Source: Orthosia cruda
Lineage: Eukaryota; Arthropoda; Insecta; Lepidoptera; Noctuidae
Assembly (NCBI GenBank): GCA_964057195.1
Contig: OZ059825.1
Coordinates: forward strand, 8,184,001-8,248,000
Direction: 5' to 3'
DNA length: 64,000 bases
This document shows, piece after piece, positions 20,816 through 31,345 of the stretch. Positions within the stretch are counted from its first letter, which is position 1, and each line of letters opens with the position of its first letter. The notes beneath the pieces were generated by a model. The model did not search any database and was not told where the DNA came from. It saw only the letters and a program-made list of their open reading frames with translations. The position numbers and the translations under genes were made by a program.

Positions 20816-23448
20816 TATTAATTTAATTTTTAATACAATATATGAAAAATATAATTATTTTCAAGTAATGTAATAGTATAGTATAATTGATTAAGGTAAG
20901 GCCAAAGCGCATTTAAAAAATGTTTAAAATCTAAATACACAGTGTGTATTCTCTGAATTAAACAACGATATATAAAATCCAAAATATCGAATTCCAACAT
21001 TGAGCATAACAAAACACAATGCCACTAAAACATAAAGGTATACCGTAACCGCTTTATTATTCAATCTACAATTCGGAATCGGGAAAATTCGGAAAGGCTC
21101 TATACCGTACATAATGACGCGAACCCCAGTACACTACTAACCGTAGTTCAACCTAGAACGAAAACCAAAGTACAAAAAAACAAACATATCATTATAACCG
21201 AACCACTGTTTAGATTATATCGCACCAACCGAACTTTTCACCTAATTACTTAGGCTGAATTAATATAGGGAAAGCGGCATAAAAATAGGTCATATATTGG
21301 CGAAAGAATGGGACGGAAAATAGTGCAACAAATTGAGGTAAAGCGCTGTCTCGTTCTCGCGCCGGAAATCAATAATGGCATCTCCACCACGTGGAGCCAG
21401 GAAGCAAGTCTGCTCCATTTACACTGGCCTAACGTGCTGAACGGACGACATCACAATACTCCATTATTACAGAATTGAATCCGACCGTCTTCTGTTTTGG
21501 ACTCCGAATGGAAATTGAATTTCCAATCGATAATATCGGTGGGAATACGACGAATAGGCCTTTGTCGATTTTGCGGTATTCGGGCGAATGTTGACTCTGA
21601 TTTTGGATAGGCTGGTTATTTTACAAATCTTATCTAAATTAGAAATAAGCTACTTTAATTTAGACTTTAATATAAATCTACCTACTTATTAGATTCATTA
21701 CATTAGTATTCAATTAAATTCTACTAAGAAGGCACGTTACACGTTTCTTTAAACACAAAATTAGGCCAAGTACGCTAAACACGAGTCAAAGACTTCCAAA
21801 CATTGTTGTTAGTGTGAGAAACATAGCGACATCTATTGGCCGTGAACAGGAACATAGGTCACCCAAGGTCAGTACCCGCCCTCTGAAATTGCAAACTTTC
21901 GGTACGCACCAGCTTTTCCTGGCAAAATGTTCAAACTAGATGGGTCTGGTGTCGCGAGATTTCACTGAAAGACTTGCCCGCATCGAGTACTGTTGTCGCA
22001 GTTTGGTTTTAGTACAAGATTTTTCCGCATCAAGCGCTGCTGTCGCAGGACAGTTTCAGTTCAAAATTTTCCCGCTACGAACACTAAGCTAGATGGCGTT
22101 ACTAGATAATTTTAGTTAGAGGTTCAAGTGACTGTCACCAGAGTGCTCTGGCATCGAAGTTATAATAAAGTTCCACTGTTGTCCGCTTGCTACGAGGCTA
22201 CGGTGGCGCTACGCATGCTGCGAATCTAAAAACTTCGACATGAAATTTATAGAGGGCGTCTGACGTTAACATTAACTTCAAATTTTGTTTGCTTTTTTTA
22301 ATTCATCAAGAATGCTTTTTTAGTATTTGTATTACGATAGATTCAATATTTTTTTAAATTGGTATTATTTCTGACTTATTAAATTCTTTATCACATTCAT
22401 TAATATATTATGACCTGGCAATTAATTTCAAAGTCTTTTTTTTAATTCGCGTATATATATGTAGTGTAAGAATCGCAGCAGGTGGCTTCTGTAATTTATG
22501 CCTACCCCCATGGGCAAAAAGACGTGAATTTGTGTATGTATGTAGTGTAAAAATATCAAAAATCACCAAATAATATTTTTAGTCAGGATCCTTGACTAAA
22601 AATATTATTTGCTCTCCTAAACCAATACTCTCCTTTGCAAACAGATGTAGATGTTTACGAAACTCTTTATAAGAATTTTAGTAAAGAGAGGAAATCGCGA
22701 ATCGTGTTAGATACTATCTTCTAAATAGTTAATTTAGATCAATTGTAGCTATATAATTGTGTACCTATTCGTATTATATTAGGGCAGGAAGATTGCAGTT
22801 TTTTAACTAATTTATTGACAAAGTGAATGCCACAGTGACTGCGATGTATTCTATCTCGAAAAATGAGATGTTGGACCTCTATGTCGCAATATGAGTTCCT
22901 GCGAAAAAGGTATTCTAATAAAAAGCTACTTTCATTTCATTCCGGTCTTAATTTATCTGAATTGTGGTAGAAATTCTGACAGATTACATAACACAACTAG
23001 TTCACCAACATTTTTTTTACAAGTTTTACCAAAGTGTAGGTAGATACAGTCTTCAGTGTTGTATGAATCACTGTTGAAGTTTGTTGATATAAACAGTTTA
23101 TACGGTGAGAAGCAGCCATCGAATTCGACTGCATAAATACATAAGTGATCAAGTGTCTAAAGCATAATTTAAAAGTCTTCTAAATTGATCTGCTGCTGGA
23201 AAAAAACATCTAAGTTTCCTACTTAACCCTGCACCTGTAGCCAAATTGACAATCTACAATCGATAACGGTAGTAGAAAACGAATCAATGTATGGGAATGA
23301 CACATCTGTGGTCAGACCATACAAATAGAAGGCGTTAACGATTGTAGAAAGAGAGTCGACACGAAACGTTTGTAACTTGGCTAGGGGTGCAGAACGAATA
23401 AATCACATTCTGTTCTGTATAATAATAATAAATTATTACTACACTTAC
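20816..23448. other. Mostly unassigned sequence next to a candidate exon
   Basis: No exon or RNA gene is convincing. Two blocks have higher GC: 21260-21600 and 21800-22270. The second includes a repeated CGCTGCTGTCGCAGGACAGT-like text, a TTATAATAAAG motif and TGTT...AACA ends, so a solo LTR is possible but not supported by a target duplication. A clean 18-bp inverted repeat lies at 22568-22610. If the exon at 23449 is real, this stretch is its downstream intron. Confidence 0.35.
22568..22610. repeat. Perfect 18-bp inverted repeat
   Basis: AAATAATATTTTTAGTCA (22568-22585) is inverted exactly at 22593-22610, with a 7-nt loop containing GGATCC. It is a short hairpin of unknown origin. Confidence 0.7.
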
Positions 23449-23658
23449 ATAATATCTCCCAATTTGAGCCTCGTGTGTATAAGCGCGCAGGTCTTGTGGT
23501 CTTGCGCAGCCAGCGCGGCGCGCCGCCGACGCATGGGCCGTGGCGACGACGGCGGTGAATCGTCGGCGGCGGCCGCGCTGGCACCATATCGGCGCACGCC
23601 CGGCGAGCTCCCGCGTCGGCGCACGGACGCGTGCCGCCCTCCCACGCCGCCCAGCATC
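23449..23658 (-). CDS. Candidate internal exon of an unidentified host gene
   Basis: On the minus strand a 210-nt block is open in one frame. It encodes LGGVGGRHASVRRRGSSPGV, then SPPSSPRPMRRRRAALAAQ and ends KTCALIHTRLKLGDI. It is preceded by a TCCTTTCTTTCCTCTGTAG acceptor and followed directly by donor GTAAGTG (from 23448). A branch-point match CTAAC lies at 23683-23687, with its A about 25 nt before the acceptor. The exon begins with the last base of a split codon and ends with the first two of the next, so it is frame-neutral if skipped. It is strongly GC-rich inside AT-rich flanks. The N-terminal half is basic, Ala/Ser/Arg-rich and probably disordered; the KTCALIHTRLKLGDI end looks more conserved. 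I do not recognise the gene. Overlapping plus-strand frames lack splice signals and are probably shadows. Confidence 0.7.
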
Positions 23659-23690
23659 CTACAGAGGAAAGAAAGGACGAAAGTTAGTTT
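23659..23690 (-). promoter_or_regulatory. Splice acceptor, polypyrimidine tract and branch point of the candidate exon
   Basis: Minus strand: CTAAC (23687-23683), a pyrimidine-rich run of TTTCGTCC and TTTCTTTCCTCTG, then TAG ending at 23659. The branch A to AG distance of about 25 nt is typical for insects. The matching donor is at 23443-23448. Confidence 0.65.
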
Positions 23691-23719
23691 GGTTCCAGAA
23701 AGAAAATTTTAAGGTTATT

Positions 23720-24088
23720 TAGAAAGATCTTTTTTTTTGTAATTACAGTTGGTTGGTCATAGAGATGCAATAGATATCATGAGTTTGTTTCGATATTTAA
23801 GAGGACTCGATCAGAGCCCTCATTCATGACCTCACAAGAGATTCGAGAGACAACTTCCTCACAGATTGGAGGCCGGAGGAGATAAATATCCTTCTACTGG
23901 GGAAGGATATTTATAGGCTATTATATATTAAGGTGGCTACGCCAAACGCGTTACAATTGTTGTTGAATAAACTGAAGAGAATTGAAAGGGGCCTCAGTGG
24001 CCTTTTTAGATCTTCAGAAGTGCAGGTTTATTGGGCACTTCGGACAATCGAACAACTAATTGTGCTATATTCTATTACTATGAAAAAC
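23720..24088. other. No gene recognised
   Basis: A plus-strand frame at 23933-24196 runs into Helitron-like sequence and has no homology I can see. A small inverted repeat (TATCCTTCTACTGGGGAAGGATA, in two halves around ACTG) lies near 23890-23912. Confidence 0.35.
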
Positions 24089-24376
24089 GCAAAAGTTTGT
24101 GAGGATGTATATTTGTTACTCTTTCACACCAGAACGGTTGAACGGATCTGGATGAAATTTGGCACAGAGATAGATTATATGTCTGGAAAAATCTGATATA
24201 GCAGAAAGGCTACTTTCTTTTTTACTTTTCGTCTACTTTAAGCTGCTGCAGAACGTAGTCATACTGCTATTATAAACTCGAAAATTTTGTGAGGATGGAT
24301 GGATGTTACTTTTTCATGCCAGAACGGCTGAACAGAGAGATCAGAGTTGATGAAATTTGGCACAGAGATAGATTAT
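24089..24376 (+). mobile_element. Two partial Helitron-like units feeding into the satellite
   Basis: GCAAAAGTTTGTGAGGATGT, CACCAGAACGGTTGAACGG and ATTTGGCACAGAGATAGATT occur near 24105-24180. A second diverged round follows (24270-24376: TTTGTGAGGATGGATGGATG, GAACGGCTGAACAGAG, TTTGGCACAGAGATAGAT). These are the upstream parts of the non-autonomous Helitron-like element whose 3' end is tandemly amplified next door. A fuller relative is at 58084-58297. Confidence 0.7.
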
Positions 24377-27100
24377 AGTCTGGAATAGTACACAGGTTAC
24401 TTTTATCCGACTACCACGCGGGCGAAGTCGCTGGCAGAAGCTAGTTTGATATAATATAGAATCTACCCATAATTAATTATAGTCTGGAATAGCACATAGG
24501 TTACTTTTTTTACCGACTACCACGCGGGCGAAGCCGATGGCAGAAGCTAGTTTGATATAATATAGCATCTACCCATAATTAATTATAGTCTGGAATAGCA
24601 CATAGGTTACTTTTTTTCTGACTACCACGCGGGCGAAGCCGCTGGCAGAAGCTAGTTTGATATAATATAGCATCTACCCATAATTAATTATATTCTGGAA
24701 TAGCACATAGGTTACTTTTTTACCGACTACCACGCGGGCGAAGCCGCTGGCAGAAGCTAGTTTGATATAATATAGCATCTACCCATAATTAATTATAGTC
24801 TGGAATAGCACATAGGTTACTTTTTTTCTGACTACCACGCGGGCGAAGCCGCTGGCAGAAGCTAGTTTGATATAATATAGCATCTACCCATAATTAATTA
24901 TAGTCTGGAATAGCACATAGGTTACTTTTTTTCTGACTACCACGCGGGCGAAGCCGCTGGCAGAAGCTAGTTTGATATAATATAGCATCTACACATAATT
25001 AATTATAGTCTGGAATAGCACTTAGGTTATTTTTTTTCCGACTACTTCGCGGGCGAAGCCGCTGGCAGAAGCTAGTTTGATATAATATAGCATCTACCCA
25101 TAATTAATTATAGTCTGGAATAGCACATAGGTTACTTTTTTACCGACTACCACGCGGGCGAAGCCGCTGGCAGAAGCTAGTTTGATATAATTTAGCATCT
25201 ACCCATAATTAATTATAGTCTGGAATAGCACATAGGTTACTTTTTTACCGACTACCACGCGGGCGAAGCCGCTGGCAGAAGCTAGTTTGATATAATATAG
25301 CATCTACCCATAATTAATTATAGTCTGGAATAGCACATAGGTTACTTTTTTTCTGACTACCACGCGGGCAAAGCCGCTGGCAGAAGCTAGTTTGATATAA
25401 TATAGCATCTACCCATAATTAATTATAGTCTGGAATAGCACATAGGTTACTTTTTTCTGACTACCACGCGGGCGAAGCCGCTGGCAGAAGCTAGTTTGAT
25501 ATAATATAGCATCTACACATAATTAATTATAGTCTGGAATAGCACTTAGGTTATTTTTTTTCCGACTACTTCGCGCGCGAAGCCGCTGGCAGAAGCTAGT
25601 TTGATATAATATAGCATCTACCCATAATTAATTATAGTCTGGAATAGCACATAGGTTACTTTTTTACCGACTACCACGCGGGCGAAGCCGCTGGCAGAAG
25701 CTAGTTTGATATAATATAGCATCTACCCATAATTAATTATAGTCTGGAATAGCACATAGGTTACTTTTTTTCTGACTACCACGCGGGCGAAGCCGCTGGC
25801 AGAAGCTAGTTTGATATAATATAGCATCTACCCATAATTAATTATAGTCTGGAATAGCACATAGGTTACTTTTTTTCTGACTACCACGCGGGCGAAGCCG
25901 CTGGCAGAAGCTAGTTTGATATAATATAGCATCTACACATAATTAATTATAGTCTGGAATAGCACTTAGGTTATTTTTTTTCCGACTACTTCGCGGGCGA
26001 AGCCGCTGGCAGAAGCTAGTTTGATATAATATAGCATCTACCCATAATTAATTATAGTCTGGAATAGCACATAGGTTACTTTTTTACCGACTACCACGCG
26101 GGCGAAGCCGCTGGCAGAAGCTAGTTTGATATAATATAGCATCTACCCATAATTAATTATAGTCTGGAATAGCACATAGGTTACTTTTTTTCTGACTACC
26201 ACGCGGGCGAAGCCGCTGGCAGAAGCTAGTTTGATATAATATAGCATCTACCCATAATTAATTATAGTCTGGAATAGCACATAGGTTACTTTTTTTCTGA
26301 CTACCACGCGGGCGAAGCCGCTGGCAGAAGCTAGTTTGATATAATATAGCATCTACCCATAATTAATTATAGTCTGGAATAGCACATAGGTTACTTTTTT
26401 TCTGACTACCACGCGGGCGAAGCCGCTGGCAGAAGCTAGTTTGATATAATATAGCATCTACCCATAATTAATTATAGTCTGGAATAGCACATAGGTTACT
26501 TTTTTTCTGACTACCACGCGGGCGAAGCCGCTGGCAGAAGCTAGTTTGATATAATATAGCATCTACACATAATTAATTATAGTCTGGAATAGCACTTAGG
26601 TTATTTTTTTTCCGACTACTTCGCGGGCGAAGCCGCTGGCAGAAGCTAGTTTGATATAATATAGCATCTACCCATAATTAATTATAGTCTGGAATAGCAC
26701 ATAGGTTACTTTTTTACCGACTACCACGCGGGCGAAGCCGCTGGCAGAAGCTAGTTTGATATAATATAGCATCTACCCATAATTAATTATAGTCTGGAAT
26801 AGCACATAGGTTACTTTTTTTCTGACTACCACGCGGGCGAAGCCGCTGGCAGAAGCTAGTTTGATATAATATAGCATCTACCCATAATTAATTATAGTCT
26901 GGAATAACACATAGGTTACTTTTTTTCTGACTACCACGCGGGCGAAGCCGCTGGCAGAAGCTAGTTTGATATAATATAGCATCTACCCATAATTAATTAT
27001 AGTCTGGAATAGCACATAGGTTACTTTTTTTCTGACTACCACGCGGGCGAAGCCGCTGGCAGAAGCTAGTTTGATATAATATAGCATCTACCCATAATTA
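24377..27100 (+). repeat. 26-copy ~105-bp satellite derived from a Helitron-like 3' end
   Basis: Monomers start AGTCTGGAATAGCACATAGG at 24377, 24481, 24587, 24692 and so on to 27001 (period 104-106). Each has CTACCACGCGGGCGAAGCCG, GGCAGAAGCTAGT (the element's CTAGT end), TTGATATAATATAGCATCTA and the palindrome ATAATTAATTAT. Variants fall into types: A (TTTTACCGAC), B (TTTCTGAC), B' (type B but ending ACACATAAT) and C (CTTAGGTTATT with ACTTCGCG). C units start at 25007, 25531, 25951 and 26581; each follows a B' and precedes an A, so the spacing is 5, 4 and 6 monomers. The array is therefore a higher-order repeat that has changed by multi-monomer exchange. Confidence 0.95.
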
Positions 27101-27120
27101 CAGTAATATAAATTATGGGT
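27091..27120. repeat. Hairpin at the right edge of the satellite
   Basis: The last monomer ends ACCCATAATT, and 10 nt later AATTATGGGT is its exact inverse. The array therefore stops in an inverted copy of its own linker. Confidence 0.7.
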
Positions 27121-27983
27121 TTATAATATAAATATGCAATGTTTAAGAATGTTAAGTGATTTTTATAAGCAGTAGTCACATTCAATAACCCAGTAATTCC
27201 ACATAATTCAGTAAAACCAATCCCTTTAAAACAGCGTACACAATATAATTTTCAATGCCATTTCCAAATTCCGTTTCGTGAATCGACAAGAAACCTTTTG
27301 GTACACTGAAAATTTATTTATTGCCCACCTATTCCAGTTTAGCCGTTTGCTAAGCTCATTGAAGGAAGCCGTGAAATATTGTAATTGAAGTTGACCGCGG
27401 CCATCTTTGACAGAGGATTGAGGCAGCTAATTTTATGATTGCCATGGCAACCGTGATGGGTTTTCTTTGGTGCTTTGTAGGGGGAATTTATCAATGTTTA
27501 AGATTAGATTATTTATTTTTTAATGTTTTAGAAATTCAGTTGTGTTTATAAATGAATATAGTAATTTTGGACTATTACAACAATAAGAGGATAAAACTCA
27601 TTTGGAGTGGCATAGGAATAAGTAAATGTCAAAAAAAATAAAAGAATTTGCATCTTCAAGTAAAAACACAAAATGGTATAGTTTACAATAAAAAATTGGC
27701 GTTGTAAGTGGAGTTGTAAGTAAGTACGTTACTTAAGTAGCTTAAGTATTGCAGGCAATACCTAAGCTACCTTAATATCTTGTAATTATAGGTATCCACG
27801 CCCACTCTCGTTAATAAAATTGTAGCCGTTGATTAATAAAATAATTATTCAATTACAGGAATAGTTTCATAATCTAGATTAGTTTAAGTTATAATAAGTT
27901 GAATTTAGGATTGTCATACAAAACAAAAGAATTAGGGATTATTTAGGTGCAAAAAAAGAATTAAAACAAGTAAAATTTCAAAA
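27121..27983. other. No gene recognised
   Basis: AT-rich, with no coding block. The interval 27360-27480 is more balanced in composition (GATTGCCATGGCAACCGTGA) and could be single-copy DNA, but nothing identifies it. Confidence 0.35.
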
Positions 27984-28242
27984 TTTTAAAAACCCCCCGA
28001 CACATTTATCTTGCGAAAACATCCCTATTAAAACAGTAAAACGCCCTTAACTTTTGAACGGCTGAACCGATTTTATTCAAACATAGCTAAGAACACTTTC
28101 GACACAATCACCTTTCAAACAAAAACAACTAAATCAAAATCGGTTCATCCGTTGAGGCACTATGATGCCACAGACAGACACACAGATACACAGCAACACA
28201 CGTCAAACTTATAACACCCGTCTTTTTCCGTCGGGGGTTAAT
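27984..28242 (+). mobile_element. MITE-like element, CCCCCGAC family, copy 4
   Basis: TTTTAAAAACCCCCCGACAC to TTTTTCCGTCGGGGGTTAA. This is the best-preserved pair of inverted ends in the window (AACCCCCCGAC against GTCGGGGGTT). Confidence 0.8.
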
Positions 28243-28270
28243 AATCAAACAACAAGTAAAATTTCAAAAT

Positions 28271-28480
28271 TTAAAAAAACCCCAACACATTTATCTTGCG
28301 AAAACATCACGATCTAAACATTAAAAACGCGCATAGCTTTTGAACGGCTGAACCGATTTTATTCAAACATAGCTAAGAACACTCTCGATACAATTACCTT
28401 TCAAACAAAAATAAATAAATCAAAATCGCAGCAACACACCTCAAACTTATAACACCCCTCTTTTTCCATCAGGGGTTAAA
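28271..28480 (+). mobile_element. MITE-like element, CCCCCGAC family, copy 5 (internal deletion)
   Basis: AAAAAACCCCAACACATTTA to CTTTTTCCATCAGGGGTTAA. It lacks the GGTTCATCCGTTGAGG core between AAATCAAAATCG and CAGCAACACAC. It lies in tandem with copy 4. Confidence 0.75.
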
Positions 28481-28526
28481 AACTTAAACGGTGTCTGTTG
28501 GTGAGTGTAGGGGGGTGCGTGTGAGT

Positions 28527-29270
28527 TTCCCCCCTTGTGGGTGCCCACTTTTTCGAGGCGGGAGGACTCAGTAGACCTGGCATGGTCATCCACAGGCCAC
28601 GGTGAAGCGAAGAGGAACCCGAGGAGGGACCGCTCGTCAGTTAGTTAGTTCGTCGTTAAGCCGACGTAGCGGCCAACAGGTAGGTTGTGGTGTCGCTTTC
28701 GCGACATTGCAACTGAGGCGGGCCGCAATGTCGTGTATCGTAAGCATCACGGCTGAGGGTTGGATGCCGCGGTGGGTGAGGAGTGCCGGTATTACGTTGG
28801 GCCGCTGTCCTTCTCCTCCGCGGCCTGCACGGGTTCGCCACCGTCTGATGGCGGACGCGATGGGGCCGCAGGGGAGGAGGAGTGTCGTTATAGCGTTGAC
28901 CGCTCTCGCTATCCCCTGCGGCCGAAAAGTGGTAGGTGGCGGGGCCACTGTCCTGTCATACACGGGGTCGTCTGGCACCCATGTACTGGTCTGGTCCCTG
29001 GGGTGGTCACGACGTGCAAAGTGTTCTGATGCGCCGGTGATGGGTGGTGCTTCTCGGAGGAGAGTCCGGTGACGGACAGCCACGGTGGGTTCGCGGTGAG
29101 TACACGGGCACGAGTTAGCACTCGTGCCCGTGTACGACGATATTACCCGTCATAAGTGGCACAGGAGGACACCGTGGAGGTTTAGTGGGTTAGAATCCCA
29201 CATAACTGCGCTATCTCTCCGTGGTAGCGCAGTATGCATGAGCATTTCTCCAAGAAAAAAAAAGAAGAAA
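28527..29270 (+). mobile_element. 744-bp hairpin-rich retroposon with R1-type 3' end
   Basis: A strongly GC-rich block is flanked by an exact 12-bp direct repeat GTGCGTGTGAGT (28515-28526 and 29271-29282) and ends in an A-rich tail (29253-29270), so it looks like a target-primed insertion. It carries several perfect stems: 28702-28710/28725-28733, 28864-28875/28912-28923 and 29100-29115/29120-29135. The 3' part holds TTTAGTGGGTTAGAATCCCA (stem 29185-29189/29197-29201) and an 8-bp stem 29206-29213/29225-29232. The 3' layout matches the R1-clade LINE at 30862. Open frames on both strands have no recognisable homology, so a non-coding, SINE-like parasite of an R1-clade LINE is the simplest reading. 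A degraded 5' plus 3' UTR of a full LINE is the alternative. Confidence 0.65.
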
Positions 29271-29276
29271 GTGCGT

Positions 29277-29298
29277 GTGAGTGTGTGTGTGTGTGTTT
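29277..29298. repeat. GT-rich microsatellite
   Basis: GTGAGTGTGTGTGTGTGTGT run at the downstream edge of the retroposon, probably part of its target. Confidence 0.75.
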
Positions 29299-30273
29299 GG
29301 GGAAGGGCGGTTAATCGAGTTGAGTATCGATATTTTAGTGAAAACCGTACATAAATTCGTTGCTTGTTTTAGAAGAAGGAAGCGGAGAAATAGAAAAAGG
29401 CAGACAGCGGCTTTCTTTTATACCATTTAGAGAAGATAATGATCATTTCATTTTCGCTATGTCGAAGAATAAGACACCCGTCATCAAACCACGCTGGAAA
29501 CCAGCGCTCGTGTGTTTGACGATGCGGTGGACTTGTTGAATACACGAGTGTTCGATTCGTTTTTTCATATCTACGATTGAAGAAAATCTATGATGGTTGA
29601 GCTGAGTGGTGCCGATCCATGCGTCATATTCGTGAACGGGCGCCATCAGTTGGGATTGGTCATAACTTAGCTGCCTCGGCCTATTATTGTATATTTTTAT
29701 TGTTTGTTACTCTAGACTCTAGGCTTCTACGTTCTTTACATCGTTCTCACATACATGTATTTTTCAACAAGAATGATGTAACCAAAAACTTGTAATTAAA
29801 ACTGATGGAAACAGAGTGTCCGTGGAGTTTCTTGCAAATTCTTCTCCATTGAGACCTACTGATGCTTGCGAATTTGCAACTCGTCATATTTTTATTTGTT
29901 TGTTTGATAATTCAAAAGTACCTCTAAGGTTTATTTGTTCTATTTTTATTTTTTTCTATTCAGGTATAAGTTTTATATGTACACTATGGTTAGGCTTAGG
30001 TTTGTCTTGAGAGGAATACCTATACCCATTTAGCCTAAAACTATTCCTGTTTGCGTGAAATGCTCCATTAGCCATTAGAAGAGACAGATTGATGTACGAT
30101 GTGAGGCTTTCAAGAACACCAGCGATTGGACAAAATTCATCAATTCATTCACGAACGCTCGAACGCTCGATTCGCTGAGTGCGAAACGAAGACGAAGAAT
30201 GAGTCTTTCAGGCCGCGACAAAGCCTCTGCTGAGTCTACAAACTATTTTTTGAACCGTTGTTAAGTCATCTAA
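29299..30273. other. No gene recognised
   Basis: The interval 29440-29650 has open frames on the minus strand (HEYDAWIGTTQLNHHRFSS), but no domain can be recognised. The interval 30120-30230 has GAACGCTCGAACGCTCGATT repeats. Both remain unassigned. Confidence 0.35.
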
Positions 30274-30520
30274 TCTATACTAATATTATAAAGCTGAAGA
30301 GTTTGTTTGTTTGAACGCGCTAATCTCAGAAACTACGGGTTGGAATTGAAAAATTCTTTTTGTGTTGGATAGTCAATTTATTGAGGAAGGCTATAGGCTA
30401 TATGACATCACGCTACGACACGCTAGGAGCGGAGCATAAATGAAAAAATGTTGCAAAAACCGGCAAAATATTCCTTTTTGAGAGCTTCCTTTGCGTGCGT
30501 TGCGTACAATCATATATTAC

Positions 30521-30826
30521 ACTAGCTGTCCCACGCGGCTTCGCTCCCGTCAACTGGCTACCTACCAAGCTAGCCCACCTACTCTAAATACGTTGCGTCT
30601 CAAAAAGAATAAATTTTCCCCGTTTTTGGAACATTTTTCATTGATGCTCCGCTCCTATTGGTCGTAGCGTGATGTTATATAGCCTATAACCTTCCTCGAT
30701 AAATGGACTACCCAACACAAAAAGAATTTTTCAATTCCAACCAGTAGTTCCTGAGATTAGCGCGTTCAAACAAACAAACAAACAAACAAACAAACAAACT
30801 CTTCAGCTTTATAATATTAGTATAGA
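30521..30826 (-). mobile_element. Inner Helitron-like element, complete, inverted
   Basis: On the minus strand it runs TCTATACTAATATTATAAAG, GCTGAAGAGTTTGTTTG, then (GTTT)n, GGAGCGAAGCCGCGTGGGAC and AGCTAGT. It is inserted in opposite orientation within a copy of the same family, creating an inverted pair (30274-30480 against 30600-30826) that can fold back. There is no coding region. Confidence 0.8.
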
Positions 30827-30861
30827 TATGTAGGTAGATAGGGTAGGGTAGGGTAGCTAAG

Positions 30862-31345
30862 TCGCCGTGCCCTCATCTCTGAAGTAGGCAGTGACCTGTC
30901 GCTGCCAGCCGTAGTCGAGGTTGCGGAGAGGGAGATGAAGATTTCATCCACTAACCCAATCCGCAGCAGACGCGCCGGGCGTCGGCGGAGGGCGGACAAC
31001 GCCCTCTTCCAGCCCCCCTAAATGGTTCCAGGGGCGACGGACTCGGGGACATCCGTCGCCCCCACACATCAGGACCCAAGGTGGTGGCGCGTAGTGTTCC
31101 ACGCGCGCCCCTCTTAGACGTCGCGGGGGGAGTCAAACACGTCACTTCCCCCCCAACCCGAGGTCGTGGCCCGCAGAGGTGGGCCGGCACTAGCCGGGGG
31201 TTGCGGAAGTATCGTTGTTCCCACGACCGCGTAGGTGTGAGACGGAACACCGGGGTGGTTTTTAGTCAGTACAAGTCTGACATACCCCTTCGCCCCCCAG
31301 GGCGGAGGATTTTCCACACCGGAACAAAAAAAAAAGAAAAAAAAA
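30862..31345 (+). mobile_element. 5'-truncated R1-clade LINE tail with A-rich end
   Basis: It is GC-rich. A frame from 30866 reads RALISEVGSDLSLPAVVEV and ends RRRRADNALFQPP with a stop at 31019-31021, as in the C-terminus of R1-clade elements. The 3' UTR holds the hairpin TTTAGTCAGTACAAGTCTGA (stem 31265-31269/31277-31281), a second stem (31291-31295/31300-31304) and an A-rich tail to 31345. Flanking GGTAGCTAAG (30852-30861) and GGTAGGTAAG (31346-31355) may be the target duplication, with one change. It sits in a TAGG-type tandem repeat; several R1-clade elements are known to target repeats. Confidence 0.75.

Noticed and set aside
21800..22270. Solo LTR
   Set aside because: TGTT...AACA ends and an AATAAA motif are suggestive, but no target duplication or second copy was found.
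23377..23722. Plus-strand frames over the GC-rich block
   Set aside because: They run into AT-rich flank and lack splice signals, whereas the minus strand has a full set.
24377..27100. CRISPR-like array
   Set aside because: The repeats are contiguous ~105-bp monomers without unique spacers, in a eukaryotic, transposon-derived context.
28602..29083. Overlapping 156- and 148-codon frames on opposite strands
   Set aside because: GC-rich structured sequence keeps both strands open; no homology, and the block has retroposon ends.
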